Position numbers and translations under genes: made by a program. DNA of 64,000 nucleotides from Diadema setosum (lineage: Eukaryota; Echinodermata; Echinoidea; Diadematoida; Diadematidae). Shown one piece after another: positions 37,626 to 47,549 of this stretch. The notes beneath the pieces were generated by a model that was given only the letters and a program-made list of their open reading frames with translations, was not told where the DNA came from and did no database searches. The stretch spans positions 7,862,641 to 7,926,640 of the forward strand of contig NC_092705.1 of assembly GCF_964275005.1 (NCBI RefSeq), written 5' to 3'. Within the stretch, counting starts at the first letter, position 1. Each line of letters begins with the position of its first letter.

Positions 37626-40600
37626 TTTGTATACCAACAAGAGAATCTATTCAGGTAACAACAAAAAAAAAGAACAACAACAGAAAAATCTTTAGTACAT
37701 TTTGAAACGATCACACGCTAACGCTTTTGAATTCGTAAAGAATCAGCGGTAGCAAACGCGGCAAACAGAACCAAGAGCGACGCAATTTCTGTTGAAATTC
37801 ATTGGTATACCAAATAGATCCGAAACAGGTCATGTCATCCATGGCTTCCAGATAGTAATAAAAAGCAAACAAGCAAATAAAATTTTGAAGAGTTTTCCAC
37901 TGAATCTGTCTATTCTCCTTATCTGACGAACTGAGACGATTCAAGTCACACTCTATCATCTGCGCGATTACAGGTTGTCATTGGAGCTTTTGACAACAAC
38001 AGCTTTTCACGATCCTGGTCCAAATAATTCCCTATGCAGGGGCTTATGTCCCTTTGTTAACTACTAACTATACTGTTTGTGGTGTAATCGCGATCTATTC
38101 AGTGTAAATAACAGTGGAACCACATACTCACATCGAGGTAAGGTTCGGGCTCCCGGCAAACGATGAATGTTCTAAGGGCACAATGCGATTGTACGACAAG
38201 TCCCTGGAATTGAGAAATACATGATAGAATCCATCAGGATCATTACGACTGTGACGAGGACGCTGGACTATAGGTTAGTTAAAATCGAAAAAAAAAGGAG
38301 AAAAATCTTCTCAAGGTTTGATGGTCTATCAACGGTTATGCGTTCATGATAACCATGTGGATTTCATGTTCACTCTTAGACAGTGTTTCAACCCTGTTCT
38401 CTCTCTTTCGTTTTCAGGAATACAGGAGTAACTTTGTTTGGCTTTCGCACACAAAAATGATGATGTTGATTTCACCATCATGTCAACATTTTGCTTTAAC
38501 AGAATCATTTAAAGTCGCAGCTATTAACCATCACCACTACCAACACTCTGAATATTGACAATTGTTTTAGTAACATGATTTAGGATGTAAAGCCCTACAG
38601 TACTTGGAGCAGCGGCGAAAGTAGCAGTTATGATGACATCCTTTGTTTGCAAGGTGTACAACTTAAAGGGATGGTACAGTTTTGGTGGAGATGAGAATTG
38701 GGCTTTTAACTTTTTGCGAGATACCAAGAAAACACTTATGATATAGTACAGAGCATACCATTTTAAGTGGAATGCAAAGTTTATTTGATGAAAATCGGGT
38801 TTGGAATGACTGAAACATCCAAAAACAAAGTAAAACAAAGCGATCGCAATAAAGTGTGGGTCCCACACTTGGAATCGCTCTTTTTTGGATTTCTCAGCCA
38901 TTTCAAAACCAATTTTCATCAAATAAACGTTGAATTCCACATAGAATTACATGTTCTTTCATATTTTATAAGAGGTTTTTCATTATCTCACCAAAAATGT
39001 TAGAAACCTGAAATTAGGTCTCAACCGAAACTGTACGGTCCCTTTAAACCAAATGGGAAAAAAGGTAAATAATGCAGCGAATACCACACTCTCAGTTTGA
39101 TGTTTTCTTGACCCAATTCACCACAAAGACCACGAAGATCATTCTAAACACTCGTCAATGTTGACATTGAATGAAGTGTAGCCTACAGTGCAAAAACATT
39201 CTAACAAAAACCCTGATACACCATTCTTTGTAAACGCCATGGTATAAAACCAATGAAAATTAACAAAGGCTCAGGAAACATATCAATCATCATCAAATCA
39301 TTATTACATCGCTACAGTATAATGTACTTGTTACATTAGTACTTACGACCATTGTAGATGCTGAATACAGTTGTATGATGATACAATGTATTATATCAAA
39401 ATACTTCAATACCACAGAGATGTCGAATTCAATACAACTAAAATCATAAACAAATGTGATTTGATCTCAACGTATGTAGTTTTAAACAATGAAATGATTG
39501 ATAAAATGGGTGACGAGGTGCAAGTTTTCTGAAGTTTTGTATCCTTCTACAAATGAAATTTGTAAGATCGCAACAGCTTATAAATCTATGATTTTAACAA
39601 ACATGTCAAAAAAGGAACCACGGGACTCGAACCTGTCATCTACTGCTTTCCGGGCAGCGACACTACCACCAGGCTATCGCTGGTTGTCGGCAGTGACGAT
39701 TGAAGAAAAAATGAAGAAAAACTCACACCTCAACCTTCACCCGTTTGCTTAATAATCTCTTGCTTTCAAATTGTATGATATTAAGCCAGTCGTTGTTTGA
39801 AACACTTCACAAGAATTATCTTACAGCGATGTCAGACTCGCCAAGCCAGCAAATGTATCCCTGGTGACAGCAGTAAGGAGGTTATGAGACAGATCCCTGT
39901 ATAACAAGAACAGAGTAGATACGAAATAGAATGTCATAACATGAACCATGTTTATAGGTATATATCTATTACACTTCAGACCGAAAACAAGACTATAAAA
40001 CGGCGTTTTTCCCGGATGTAATGCACACTGATATAACCATGCCGATATCATTGTTTCTTTACATGAGTTAAAGTGCGCATTACACATTGTGTTGACGTTG
40101 ACTTTGGTACATACACATAGTGAAATCAGACAAACAGAATGGCTGAGGTCTGAAGGAATATAAAATCGGTCCTAAAACAAGGTTATCAAAATAACATTTA
40201 ACGTTCAAAGTGTTTTCACGATGTAATGGTATCATTGACAATCGCTACACGCTCGGGGGGGGGGGGGGTGATGACGTCACGAACTCGGCCTGTGGACGTG
40301 CGCCTTGGACTAATACTTGATACAATTTGTAATAAATGTCATTTTTTTTTTTGACGTGAAATCCTTCGTATCTTTACTGATAAGTTGGTTGAGATATCCT
40401 AGGGTGATTGTTTTTCTTCGTACACAAGTCAGTGGGAAAATTGTGAGCTAATATTGGTATCCTCTCAGTTAATTTATGAATTTGGTCACGACCGATAGGC
40501 CGATCACAATTTTGTGCATGGAAACATGTGAAACTCACAATTCCATTACTCCACTGATTACTTAAACTTGGACTGTGATGCAACCATTACCTATTCCATT

Positions 40601-42546
40601 CGCTTGAAGCCTCGCTATTTATAACAGGCAGTCAGGTTGAATTGAATGTTGAATTGAACTTCTAGATCTATAAACCTGTGTTTGAAGCGAATGTTTTGAT
40701 GGTCGACAAACTTGACGACGGAGGCATGTGATTCACGTGAGACATTTGCCGTATTCGTGCATTTTTATTATGTCAACCCAATCCAACGTATCATTTTGTA
40801 AAGGAAGAAATTCACTATCAGGTGTGTTGTGACTTTTCGATCTTGGCGATTGATCGAAATCGACCGCTGATAAACCTGGTCTATGAAACTTACACTACCC
40901 TTCAAAATATCCTTGACCTCGAACGCTGATGAAGTTGGTCTGATATGTAAACTACACTACTCTCTAAAACCTCTTAAAATGAACGACCAAGAGTGAATAC
41001 TATAATTATGTCTCTCGACTCAACATAGATATGGGCAAAATCTCAAAGGAGAATCTGCTTTCATGTATGCACAATCATAACACACACAGACACACACACA
41101 CACACACACACAGACAGACACACACATACACACACACATATATACATATATGCAATCACAAAGGCACATACATCCTGCCCTGTTTTCTATCATGGTGCTT
41201 GCAATAAAGTCGTTACTTGCTATTAAGACACAATTTCATGCAAATGTATACAATAGTTTGCATAATTATACATTAACTTTCTTCAGCTTCTAAATATTCT
41301 AACCTTTGAGGTGACATCTTTGTAACAATCAGTACGTAACATTACTCTCGAATACTCAGATCGATAGGAAATGGTATTATAGTGCATGTTTTTGCCACGA
41401 GAATATCGACAGCTATATAAATTCACTCGAGAAATATAGATGTACAACAATCCGCACTTGTGGGATGCCAGTAAAGCTATCAAACATGTCAAAATAATTA
41501 CAAAATACTCCTGCCTATACTGTTTTTTTATATTGTTAGTGTTGTGCAAAATCTATATTGAAATAACTAAAATCTACTCACAAAATTGTTATTTCATGCT
41601 GATTGCTACCTGTAGCCTTGACATTTATGTTTCATTTGATAGTTTATTCTATTAGATATAAACAAGAGTGAATGTAAATTCAACTCTAACACTCAACAGC
41701 TTAAACGAAACTTACACTGGCAGCAGTGACGGTAGGGTGTTTCGACTCCACGTTGTGCCTCGAATGACAGTTATGCCAGTATACGTTATTGTCCTAATTG
41801 TGAGAAAAAGACAATTCAAGTATATGACGACCCCCAAAATGGATATTGACATTCTTGAGTGCATATTTGCATACGATTAAAGAAAATATCTTTACCCTGA
41901 TTTTCGTCTTTATACATAGGTAGTATAGAAATGTTGTGAGTAAATACACGCAAATTAAAGTTTTGTAGCACAATTTTATATAAAGCCCACTCAGATTAAT
42001 CTTACTTAGATAATTTTTAAGAAATCGATCATGTAGCTTCAATATCCCAGCAAAAATGAACATTAATTCATAATTTTTGCAAACGAAGGGAAAACGGTAC
42101 AATTGTCGAGTGATTTTTCGTACAACTACTCATTAGACTGTTGTATATATAACCTAATACACGCAGACCCACATGTCAATTTCAGGACGAATTTCAATAA
42201 TTAGAGATTGATGATAAATCGGACCCTAATTCCAGTGCAATTTACAGTTACGTATCATCATAAGAAATTTGATATTGCTTACAACTCTACCAGCTTGGGG
42301 TACGCCGTCAGGTTAAAGGGAACCTCGCGTGGTAATTGTATGCCCTCGATTAGACCCCCTAGAAAGAATCTTTGACAGCAGAAAAACAAAACAACAGCAA
42401 TAACAGCAAAATACAATCATAGAGTAACAACATGAAAGTTACAAAGAACAAACTACTATGCAATATGAAACAGTCATGACAGTGAATGTACAACTGTCTC
42501 GATATTGAAATAAATATGACGATCTGTTTACGGTAGTATTGAACTA

Positions 42547-42590
<44 letters not shown>

Positions 42591-44866
42591 GAGTTTGTTT
42601 GCAAAAACCGATGAGTCCATTTTTGAAGATTTTGAAGTGCTGTCTCTGCCATAAAGTACAAAATATTACCTTTTAAATGATATATTGGTCACTACAAATA
42701 AAGGTACATTTTTGAAGTTATGGTCAAACGAAGCAAAAAATTTCTTATTATTCTCTCTATTTTTCTTGACCTTTAATCGCAAATATCTCCATTTGGCAAA
42801 TATGGACTTATCGGTTTTTGCAAACAAACTCTTCATATATACATAACTACAAGTAACAATGATGGGGCCTGTTATGAACAGGAGGCTTGTTTAATAGTCG
42901 TAGCTCCCAGGTTAAAATCAAGTACTCTGATAAAGAAATACGGATCATGGATATCTATTTAGATCATATAACCGAGGGAAAATGACTTAACAAGCAAACA
43001 CACACACACAACTAATTTAGCATTTATACAGGGCAAAAAGAAGCCACATGATTCAACAGTATCAGTAATACATTACTGACGAGAAAAGATATTGAAAGAA
43101 ACACGAAAATGAGTCTACATGTTCAATACCGTCATCAGATGGACCAGCTGAATAACGACCAAAGCCCTTTATGATTTCACAATGTCATGTACAGTTGTTA
43201 ATAGGAAATGCAGCTGTAATTCAAACAAGTGACGGTAATGCCCAGCGACAGACAAGTGGGTAAATATTGACGGACTTGTAGATGAATAGAGGTGGAAAAT
43301 GCTGACGATATCGCCAACATGGGGGGGGGGGGAGATTAACGAGTCAAAAAGACACAATTATATCACCATTTCGCATGTGTGTGTGTGTGTGTGTGTGATA
43401 CGGCTTTATCACAATTATGATATTCTGTCCCTGTACGGTTGCAACATCTAATGAGTATTCATGACGCTGTCATCTCGGGATAGGTTTAGTTCCAACATGA
43501 CGATTGTCGCTTATCTCAACGCATTTACTCGATTCAGCCCCGTTTGTGATCATGAATATTACATGACCGCGGCCACCGATGTAAATCACATTTCGCGTGT
43601 AGGAGACTACAAAAATGACTTGGGACCTTGGCTCACGCTTGGTGCTTAATGCATTTTCTTATAGACAAAAATAAAATGGTAAAGCTTTGTATGTTACATG
43701 TTAAAATGCATCTATCAGAACTTAATTAGCATCAGTATAGGATTTTGATACGCCTAACACAATTATTATGTCGACCATGGACAACTAGACAAGCACGCTC
43801 TCAGCACTGTTATAGTGTTCCTCGCTGCTCTTGTTTCTGTGATATTCCTTTCACTGTTTGTGCGGTTTGATTCAGACCGATTATACTCATGATAGCATGC
43901 AGAAATTTCTTTCACCAAGGCTCGATCTCAGTTATGGAATATTACTACACAGTTAATCGTCTTTCATCACGAATAAAAAAGACAGAATAAAATTCATAAA
44001 ACACTGTGATTTAAAAAAAGAAAGAAAGAAAGAGGAGATAAAAGATATCGGATGGGGAAGCTTTTAATCTAAACAGTTTGGGATCCAAGCCCCAAAGTCG
44101 ATCCCTCCCTTAGAGAAGACGGAATGAATTAGTTAGTTTTGTTCCTGTGCTGCGTGAAGGAAAAGCTGTTTGTAAAAGCTGTTTGTACAGTGACAAAACG
44201 GATAACTTTAAATATCTAATTGTCAACAGAGCAAACCACAAAAAAATAACTATTTTTTTTGTGGTTAACACAAATAACTATATTAGACAACACATAAAAA
44301 GCCATTTCACAGTTCCACTTTTTTTTTAATGATCAGAAAAAGGCTACGTTGATTTTTAGATTGGCTGAGATATAAGCATTTGTGACGTAACGATTATTAA
44401 TGTTAACCTTGTAAATTTAACCTTGTAAATGATGACATGCTTGCTAGCATATCCATTTGACATCACGCCTGGTATTTGGCGATATTAGAAGAAAAAAAAG
44501 TCGTTAATTCATTCAATACAAAACAATGAAATGATGTCGTTAAATTTTGTACCATGTTCAAATGAGCTAATTGTACACCGGCTTACAATGTACACGATAC
44601 CCTATACAATATTAACATTTAAACAACACACACCAATGCCTGTAGTATGAGTTATGAGAATAGAGACATACGTTTGTAGACATGAGGTTATATACGATGT
44701 AATGTCTACTTACAATATCCCTGTCCAACGACTCAGTTCATTGTCTGCAACAACATTTTGCCCGCTGCAATATGCCTCAAACAGCGTGCAGGAGCACTGG
44801 GAGGAACAGTTTTGTGGTTCTGTGTTTAGTAAAGACAGACAGTATTTTTTTCTCATAGTGATACTG

Positions 44867-44918
<52 letters not shown>

Positions 44919-47070
44919 TTATTATTATTATTATTATTATTATTAATATAATAGTAATAATAATGATAATAATAAGTATTATTACTATTATTATTATTAT
45001 TACTTTCACTACTATATGATGATGATGATGATGATGATAATGATGATAATAATAATAATGCAATGCAATGCTGTAGCATATATTACTGTAATCTTATTGA
45101 TATATCGACTGCATGTTGTTATCTTGACAAGCACGGTTAGACTAACAGATCTAAACTGAAAAGGCAGGTAGTCATATCTTTTCCTCTTTAGATTTTGATT
45201 AACAAATGAACACGTAATGGATAGGGTGACACGACATTTGCTCCTGCGACAATTGCTCCGGTCTTATTTTCTCCAAGGACTTAGGGTTAGGGTTAGGGTT
45301 GTGATAGGGTTTCAGGTTTATTTTGATGTGAGGATTAGGATTAGGGTGAGGGTTATGTGTTTGAGTAGGTTTTATGTTGGGCTTAGCCTACAGATATTTC
45401 ATGGGAGCAATTGTCGCAGGAGCAAATGTCATGGAACCAATGGATAGACACTACCTTGCAAGGTGTATGCTGTCATCAGCGAACGTATCATGGCATCAAA
45501 GAAATTAGAAATGAACTACAGAAAAAAAAATAGGCTGTTTAGATTAAACAATAAAGTTTTTAAAAAAAGCCACGAATGGACTGAGCAAAATAATGTTATA
45601 CTGACTGACTGAAGTGACATTAACATAATTGATAGATTTAAAACATGGAATGCCACAAGACTACGGACGATTAAAGGGCATGAGAAAAAGTGAACAGCGC
45701 AACATGGCGGACAAAACGTCAGGGAAAATAAATAATTGCTATAAAAGAATGTGCTAACAACGATTATGGGAAAGTAAAGGCGTGAGGATGTAGGACAAGG
45801 TAGCATTAATAACTGCAAGATTCTTCAGATCCACAAGTTTGTGTGACATATCGTATCGGGACAGATTATTATACGAAGACATTCAGATGAATTAATCAAT
45901 TCGCTCAAGGTTGGACCAACTTCAAGAAGTTCAGAGTTCTATAGAAATCAGTGTATCAAAGTCATTAAGCACAGAATTTCGAGAAAAAAAAAATATAAAA
46001 ATAGTCTTAATCAGGCAGACATAATCGTTTATATTTTGGTGTGAATCAAAAGAGTGAAACGTGCGCTTTCCCGTTCTGATTTTTGCAATGTTTTGTGTGA
46101 GATATTATCTTTGACATAAAAAGCAATTTCTGAACGTGACAAGCAGAAGAGATAAAGTAAGAAAAAAAGCCGCTTTTTCCCTTGAAAGATTTTCATGGGG
46201 AGGGGGGCGGCTCACGGAACACCTTAGCAGATGGTTATCTTACTTTTAAGTGGCGTTTTGTTTTTGATCCGACTATCTTCAAATTCGGCAATCCATCACT
46301 TATATTTCACTACATTGATACCATGCAATTCCCCAACAAGAAAAAACAAAACAACAACAAAGATGTGTCCTCCATAAATCACGCAAAATGTATATATAAG
46401 ATTAAAAGGAATAATAGATCACAATTAGAATATTCTTCGTCAGGCATGTCATGTGTATTCTACGAAACATCAACATCAAGCGTGATGCCAATTGAAGCCG
46501 TGGAAGGAGGACACCACAACTGCACAGCAAACAAGCACAATCTGACGAATAACAATGCAAAATGTGAGAATTTAATTTGTCCACCAAAATCATTGAGTAC
46601 CCATTTTGATGTATGATTATACAGACACAATCATTTTGATGATCTTTTATATGGTAAGATATGGTACTGAGGTTTTATTCGTCTGAAAAAAAAATGAAAT
46701 GTGAATTGTACCTGAATGCATTACGGCATATATATGGAGAGGCGGTTATCTGGTTGCAAAACAGATTATGCTTGTTGTAATCAGGTGATGCATTATCTGT
46801 AAAATGAAACTGATACAACTTTTGGATAATGTGAAATATTCATGACTGCAGTCTCGCCTGCTCACCGCGTGAAAGTAGTTTTCGGGCAAGGATGCAAGAG
46901 AGTTATGAATATCGATGGAAAGCTAGTGGACGATATTCTATAGTGGTCATATTCATCAGTAGATATTTAACATTGTTTAATGGCGTAGTAGAAAAAAAAA
47001 GAGGAAAAAGGCGTTTGAATTACTAATGATCCATCAAGCGATTGAAAAACTGCAATCACCAACGTGCACG

Positions 47071-47111
<41 letters not shown>

Positions 47112-47451
47112 CCTATATACATATGTGTGTATGTATGTATACGTGTGTGTGTGTGTTTTTTTTTTGTGTGTGTTACATATACAAGATTACAGTGAAATAG
47201 CCGAGATGAGAAATTGCCAAAAGGCAAACAACCCCCTCCCCCCCCAAAAAAAAAAGAGAGAGAAAACAAACAAATGGATAAACAAGCACCCCTCATCCTC
47301 CCCCCTGAAAAAAAAAAAAATATAGACTGGAACTCACCACACGAAGCCTCGTCGTCAAAGAAAGGACACTGGACGATGCGGTCACAAACGTCTTCGGTGC
47401 CATATGTCACATTGCTCCCATAACAACTCATTGCATTGACAGTTGTCGCGG
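26923..47451 (-). CDS. Type-C LRR GPCR: LDLa, LRR cap, 11 LRRs, 7TM (14 exons seen)
   Basis: Seen: 14 exons that join in one frame to 723 residues, ending in TGA. Order: a short LDLa-like module, a Cys-rich LRR N-cap, eleven single-LRR exons (69-87 bases), and one large exon with a Cys-rich hinge and seven membrane helices. Diagnostic residues: LVGN (TM1), LAIAD (TM2), LDRF in place of DRY (TM3), CWVP (TM6), NPYLY (TM7). Known: LDLa plus LRR ectodomains on rhodopsin-family receptors define type-C LGRs, which include the relaxin receptors RXFP1/2 and molluscan GRL101. Inferred: plasma-membrane hormone or peptide receptor; the degenerate LDLa and the DYRLCC hinge look closer to GRL101-like receptors than to vertebrate RXFP. 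Ligand unknown. Missing: an assured signal-peptide exon, so the true start lies at or beyond 47.5 kb. Confidence 0.9.
28993..29392. mobile_element. TTAA-flanked palindromic MITE, family A, copy 3
   Basis: AGGGATTGTGCAGTTTCGG to CTAAACTATCCCT, flanked by TTAA (28989-28992, 29393-29396). The centre is GCGATCCTAATAAAAGG with its inverse. In the last receptor intron. Confidence 0.85.
29435..29506 (-). CDS. Receptor LRR exon 11
   Basis: 72 bases between TGCTTCAG and GTAAGTG. It reads NLVNVQLNNLQPDTYRGL, then DSLEGL, the last LRR before the hinge. Confidence 0.88.
29768..29796. repeat. Poly-T tract
   Basis: 29 consecutive T residues. Confidence 0.95.
30205..30336. repeat. (ATT)n microsatellite
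   Basis: Interrupted ATT/GTT units in the intron below LRR exon 10. Confidence 0.9.
30377..30448 (-). CDS. Receptor LRR exon 10
   Basis: 72 bases between ATTTTCAG and GTAAGC. It reads SFSDNPLTYIEPGTFDNM, then TSVRY. It sits between long (ATT)n and (ACT)n microsatellites. Confidence 0.88.
30546..30707. repeat. (ACT)n microsatellite
   Basis: Long ACT run with minor interruptions, directly above LRR exon 10. Confidence 0.9.
30909..31123. repeat. (TA)n tracts around a perfect hairpin
   Basis: (TA)n at 30909-30957 and 31090-31123 flank a hairpin at about 30957-31062, with arms AGCGAAGAATCAAGAAATAA and AATGCATTATTTCGCCAAT. The hairpin resembles a very short foldback element inserted at TA. Confidence 0.8.
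31286..31357 (-). CDS. Receptor LRR exon 9
   Basis: 72 bases between TAATCTAG and GTGAGT. It reads DMTNNSISELRKGMLTGL, then TSVSW. Confidence 0.88.
31585..31637. repeat. Poly-A tract of 53 bases
   Basis: Uninterrupted A run in a receptor intron. No coherent retrogene sequence was identified upstream of it. Confidence 0.95.
31894..31965 (-). CDS. Receptor LRR exon 8
   Basis: 72 bases between ACTAACAG and GTAAGC. It reads HFFDGNVSKIAVGAFEDL, then RMLEHL. Confidence 0.87.
32297..32575. mobile_element. Foldback MITE, GTGTTCACA type, copy 2
   Basis: Ends CCCTACTGGGAAGAACACAG and the inverse of CCCTGCTGGAGAGAGCATAG, with multiple CACAGTGTGAA palindromes. Same family as 746-956. Confidence 0.75.
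33106..33357. mobile_element. TA-inserted MITE, ATGAAGAGTTTG type, copy 1
   Basis: Perfect ends ATGAAGAGTTTGTTTGCAAA and its inverse, about 250 bases, followed by a (TA)n tract. About 95 percent alike to 42586-42836 by eye. Confidence 0.85.
33627..33725. repeat. (TA)n and (TTA)n tracts
   Basis: (TA)n near 33628-33656 and (ATT)n near 33689-33725 in a receptor intron. Confidence 0.9.
34144..34218 (-). CDS. Receptor LRR exon 7
   Basis: 75 bases between ACCCTAG and GTAAGT. It reads DLSRQYHLDRIEEGVFQG, then LDSLTN; the Asn-ladder position is replaced, with one extra residue. Confidence 0.87.
35051..35122 (-). CDS. Receptor LRR exon 6
   Basis: 72 bases between TTTTACAG and GTAAGT. It reads DVRENPIQIIHPGAFIGA, then SMVTDL. 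Confidence 0.88.
36046..36114 (-). CDS. Receptor LRR exon 5
   Basis: 69 bases between TCATTAG and GTAAGT. It reads DLRGNSISALVSGVFSNL, then SLNHL; one residue shorter than its neighbours. Confidence 0.87.
36328..36684. mobile_element. Near-perfect palindromic MITE, TTAA-flanked, family B
   Basis: AGGGGATGACTAGTAACTGA and its near-inverse are the ends, TTAA at 36324-36327 and 36685-36688. The two arms of roughly 150 bases are almost identical inverses around a short loop near 36490-36525. Confidence 0.85.
37061..37518. mobile_element. TTAA-type foldback MITE, family C
   Basis: Ends AGGGACATTCCAGACGATTT and, inverted, AGGAGACCTCCAGATGATTT. Flanks are CTAA and TTAA. Inner arms share AACAAGGATGATGACAT and its inverse. 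Confidence 0.7.
37576..37622. repeat. (TG)n microsatellite
   Basis: Dinucleotide run with one interruption, preceded by a poly-A tract. Confidence 0.95.
38132..38203 (-). CDS. Receptor LRR exon 4
   Basis: 72 bases between ATTCCAG and GTGAGT. It reads DLSYNRIVPLEHSSFAGS, then PNLTS; canonical LRR. Confidence 0.9.
38667..39044. mobile_element. TTAA-flanked palindromic MITE, family A, copy 4
   Basis: AGGGATGGTACAGTTTTGG to GAAACTGTACGGTCCCT, flanked by TTAA (38663-38666, 39045-39048). In a receptor intron. Confidence 0.85.
39608..39688 (-). tRNA. tRNA-like sequence (probable pseudogene or SINE head)
   Basis: Minus strand: an A-box-like TAGCCTGGTGGTAGTG (39676-39661), an anticodon-arm-like GCTGC-CCGGAAA-GCAGT with GGA at the anticodon position, and a perfect B box GGTTCGAGTCC (39633-39623), followed by TTTTTT (39613-39608), a Pol III terminator. 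Against a working tRNA: C instead of U at position 33, a mismatch in the T stem, and poor acceptor pairing. Confidence 0.5.
39825..39896 (-). CDS. Receptor LRR exon 3
   Basis: 72 bases between TATACAG and GTAAGA. It reads DLSHNLLTAVTRDTFAGL, then ASLTSL, a textbook 24-residue LRR. Confidence 0.9.
41071..41115. repeat. (CA)n microsatellite
   Basis: CA run with CAGA interruptions. Confidence 0.9.
41716..41793 (-). CDS. Receptor LRR exon 2
   Basis: 78 bases between CACAATTAG and GTAAGTT. It reads TITYTGITVIRGTTWSRN, then TLPSLLP. A divergent LRR, but both splice phases match its neighbours. Confidence 0.72.
42283..42369 (-). CDS. Receptor LRR exon 1
   Basis: Reads FFLGGLIEGIQLPREVPF, then NLTAYPKLVEL; donor GTAAGC. 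Two acceptors are possible. The AG at 42371-42370, after a good pyrimidine tract, keeps the frame with the cap exon. The AG at 42360-42359 would put a stop in frame and is rejected. Confidence 0.75.
42586..42836. mobile_element. TA-inserted MITE, ATGAAGAGTTTG type, copy 2
   Basis: Nearly identical to 33106-33357 and preceded by a (TA)n tract (42547-42586). Two near-identical copies in one gene suggest recent activity. Confidence 0.85.
44714..44819 (-). CDS. Receptor exon: Cys-rich LRR N-terminal cap
   Basis: Acceptor AAACACAG, donor GTAAGTAG. It reads EPQNCSSQCSCTLFEAYC and ends WTGI plus two bases. The CxxxCxC(x)6C spacing is that of an LRRNT cap. The flanking intron holds a long (AAT)n/(ATT)n tract that obscures reading frames here. 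Confidence 0.8.
44866..45060. repeat. (AAT)n/(ATT)n microsatellite
   Basis: Trinucleotide run that switches strand sense near 44915 and ends in (GAT)n, so it is self-complementary. Confidence 0.95.
45225..45438. mobile_element. CATTTGCTCC MITE with telomere-like core, copy 2
   Basis: AATGGATAG is duplicated exactly at 45216-45224 and 45439-45447. Ends GGTGACACGACATTTGCTCC and, inverted, GGTTCCATGACATTTGCTCC. The core contains TTAGGGTTAGGGTTAGGG. A 9-bp duplication suggests a Mutator-like MITE. Confidence 0.8.
47072..47109. repeat. (TA)n microsatellite
   Basis: Dinucleotide run in the intron after the LDLa exon. Confidence 0.95.
47338..47451 (-). CDS. Receptor exon: degenerate LDLa module
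   Basis: Pyrimidine-rich acceptor ...TTATTCATAG at 47452, donor GTGAGTT after 47338, phase 1. It reads NAMSCYGSNVTYGTEDVC, then DRIVQCPFFDDEASC. The CD...C...DDE..C core of an LDLa calcium-binding module is kept, but only four cysteines are present instead of six. Upstream coding sequence (signal peptide, perhaps more LDLa repeats) is expected. Confidence 0.72.
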
Positions 47452-47549
47452 CTATGAATAAGAACAAAAAAAAATAATAAAAAGCAAAAGCAAAAACACA
47501 ACATCACAACAGCCATGGAGTATATTTTCCTTTCTTCCTTCCAAACAAA

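Noticed and set aside
42283..42358. A frame break between the LRR cap exon and LRR exon 1
   Set aside because: It appears only if the AG at 42360-42359 is used. The upstream acceptor at 42371-42370 restores phase and removes the stop.
44654..45079. Ile-, Tyr-, His- or Asn-rich open frames
   Set aside because: Translations of the (AAT)n/(ATT)n tract. Only the receptor cap exon at 44714-44819 is real.
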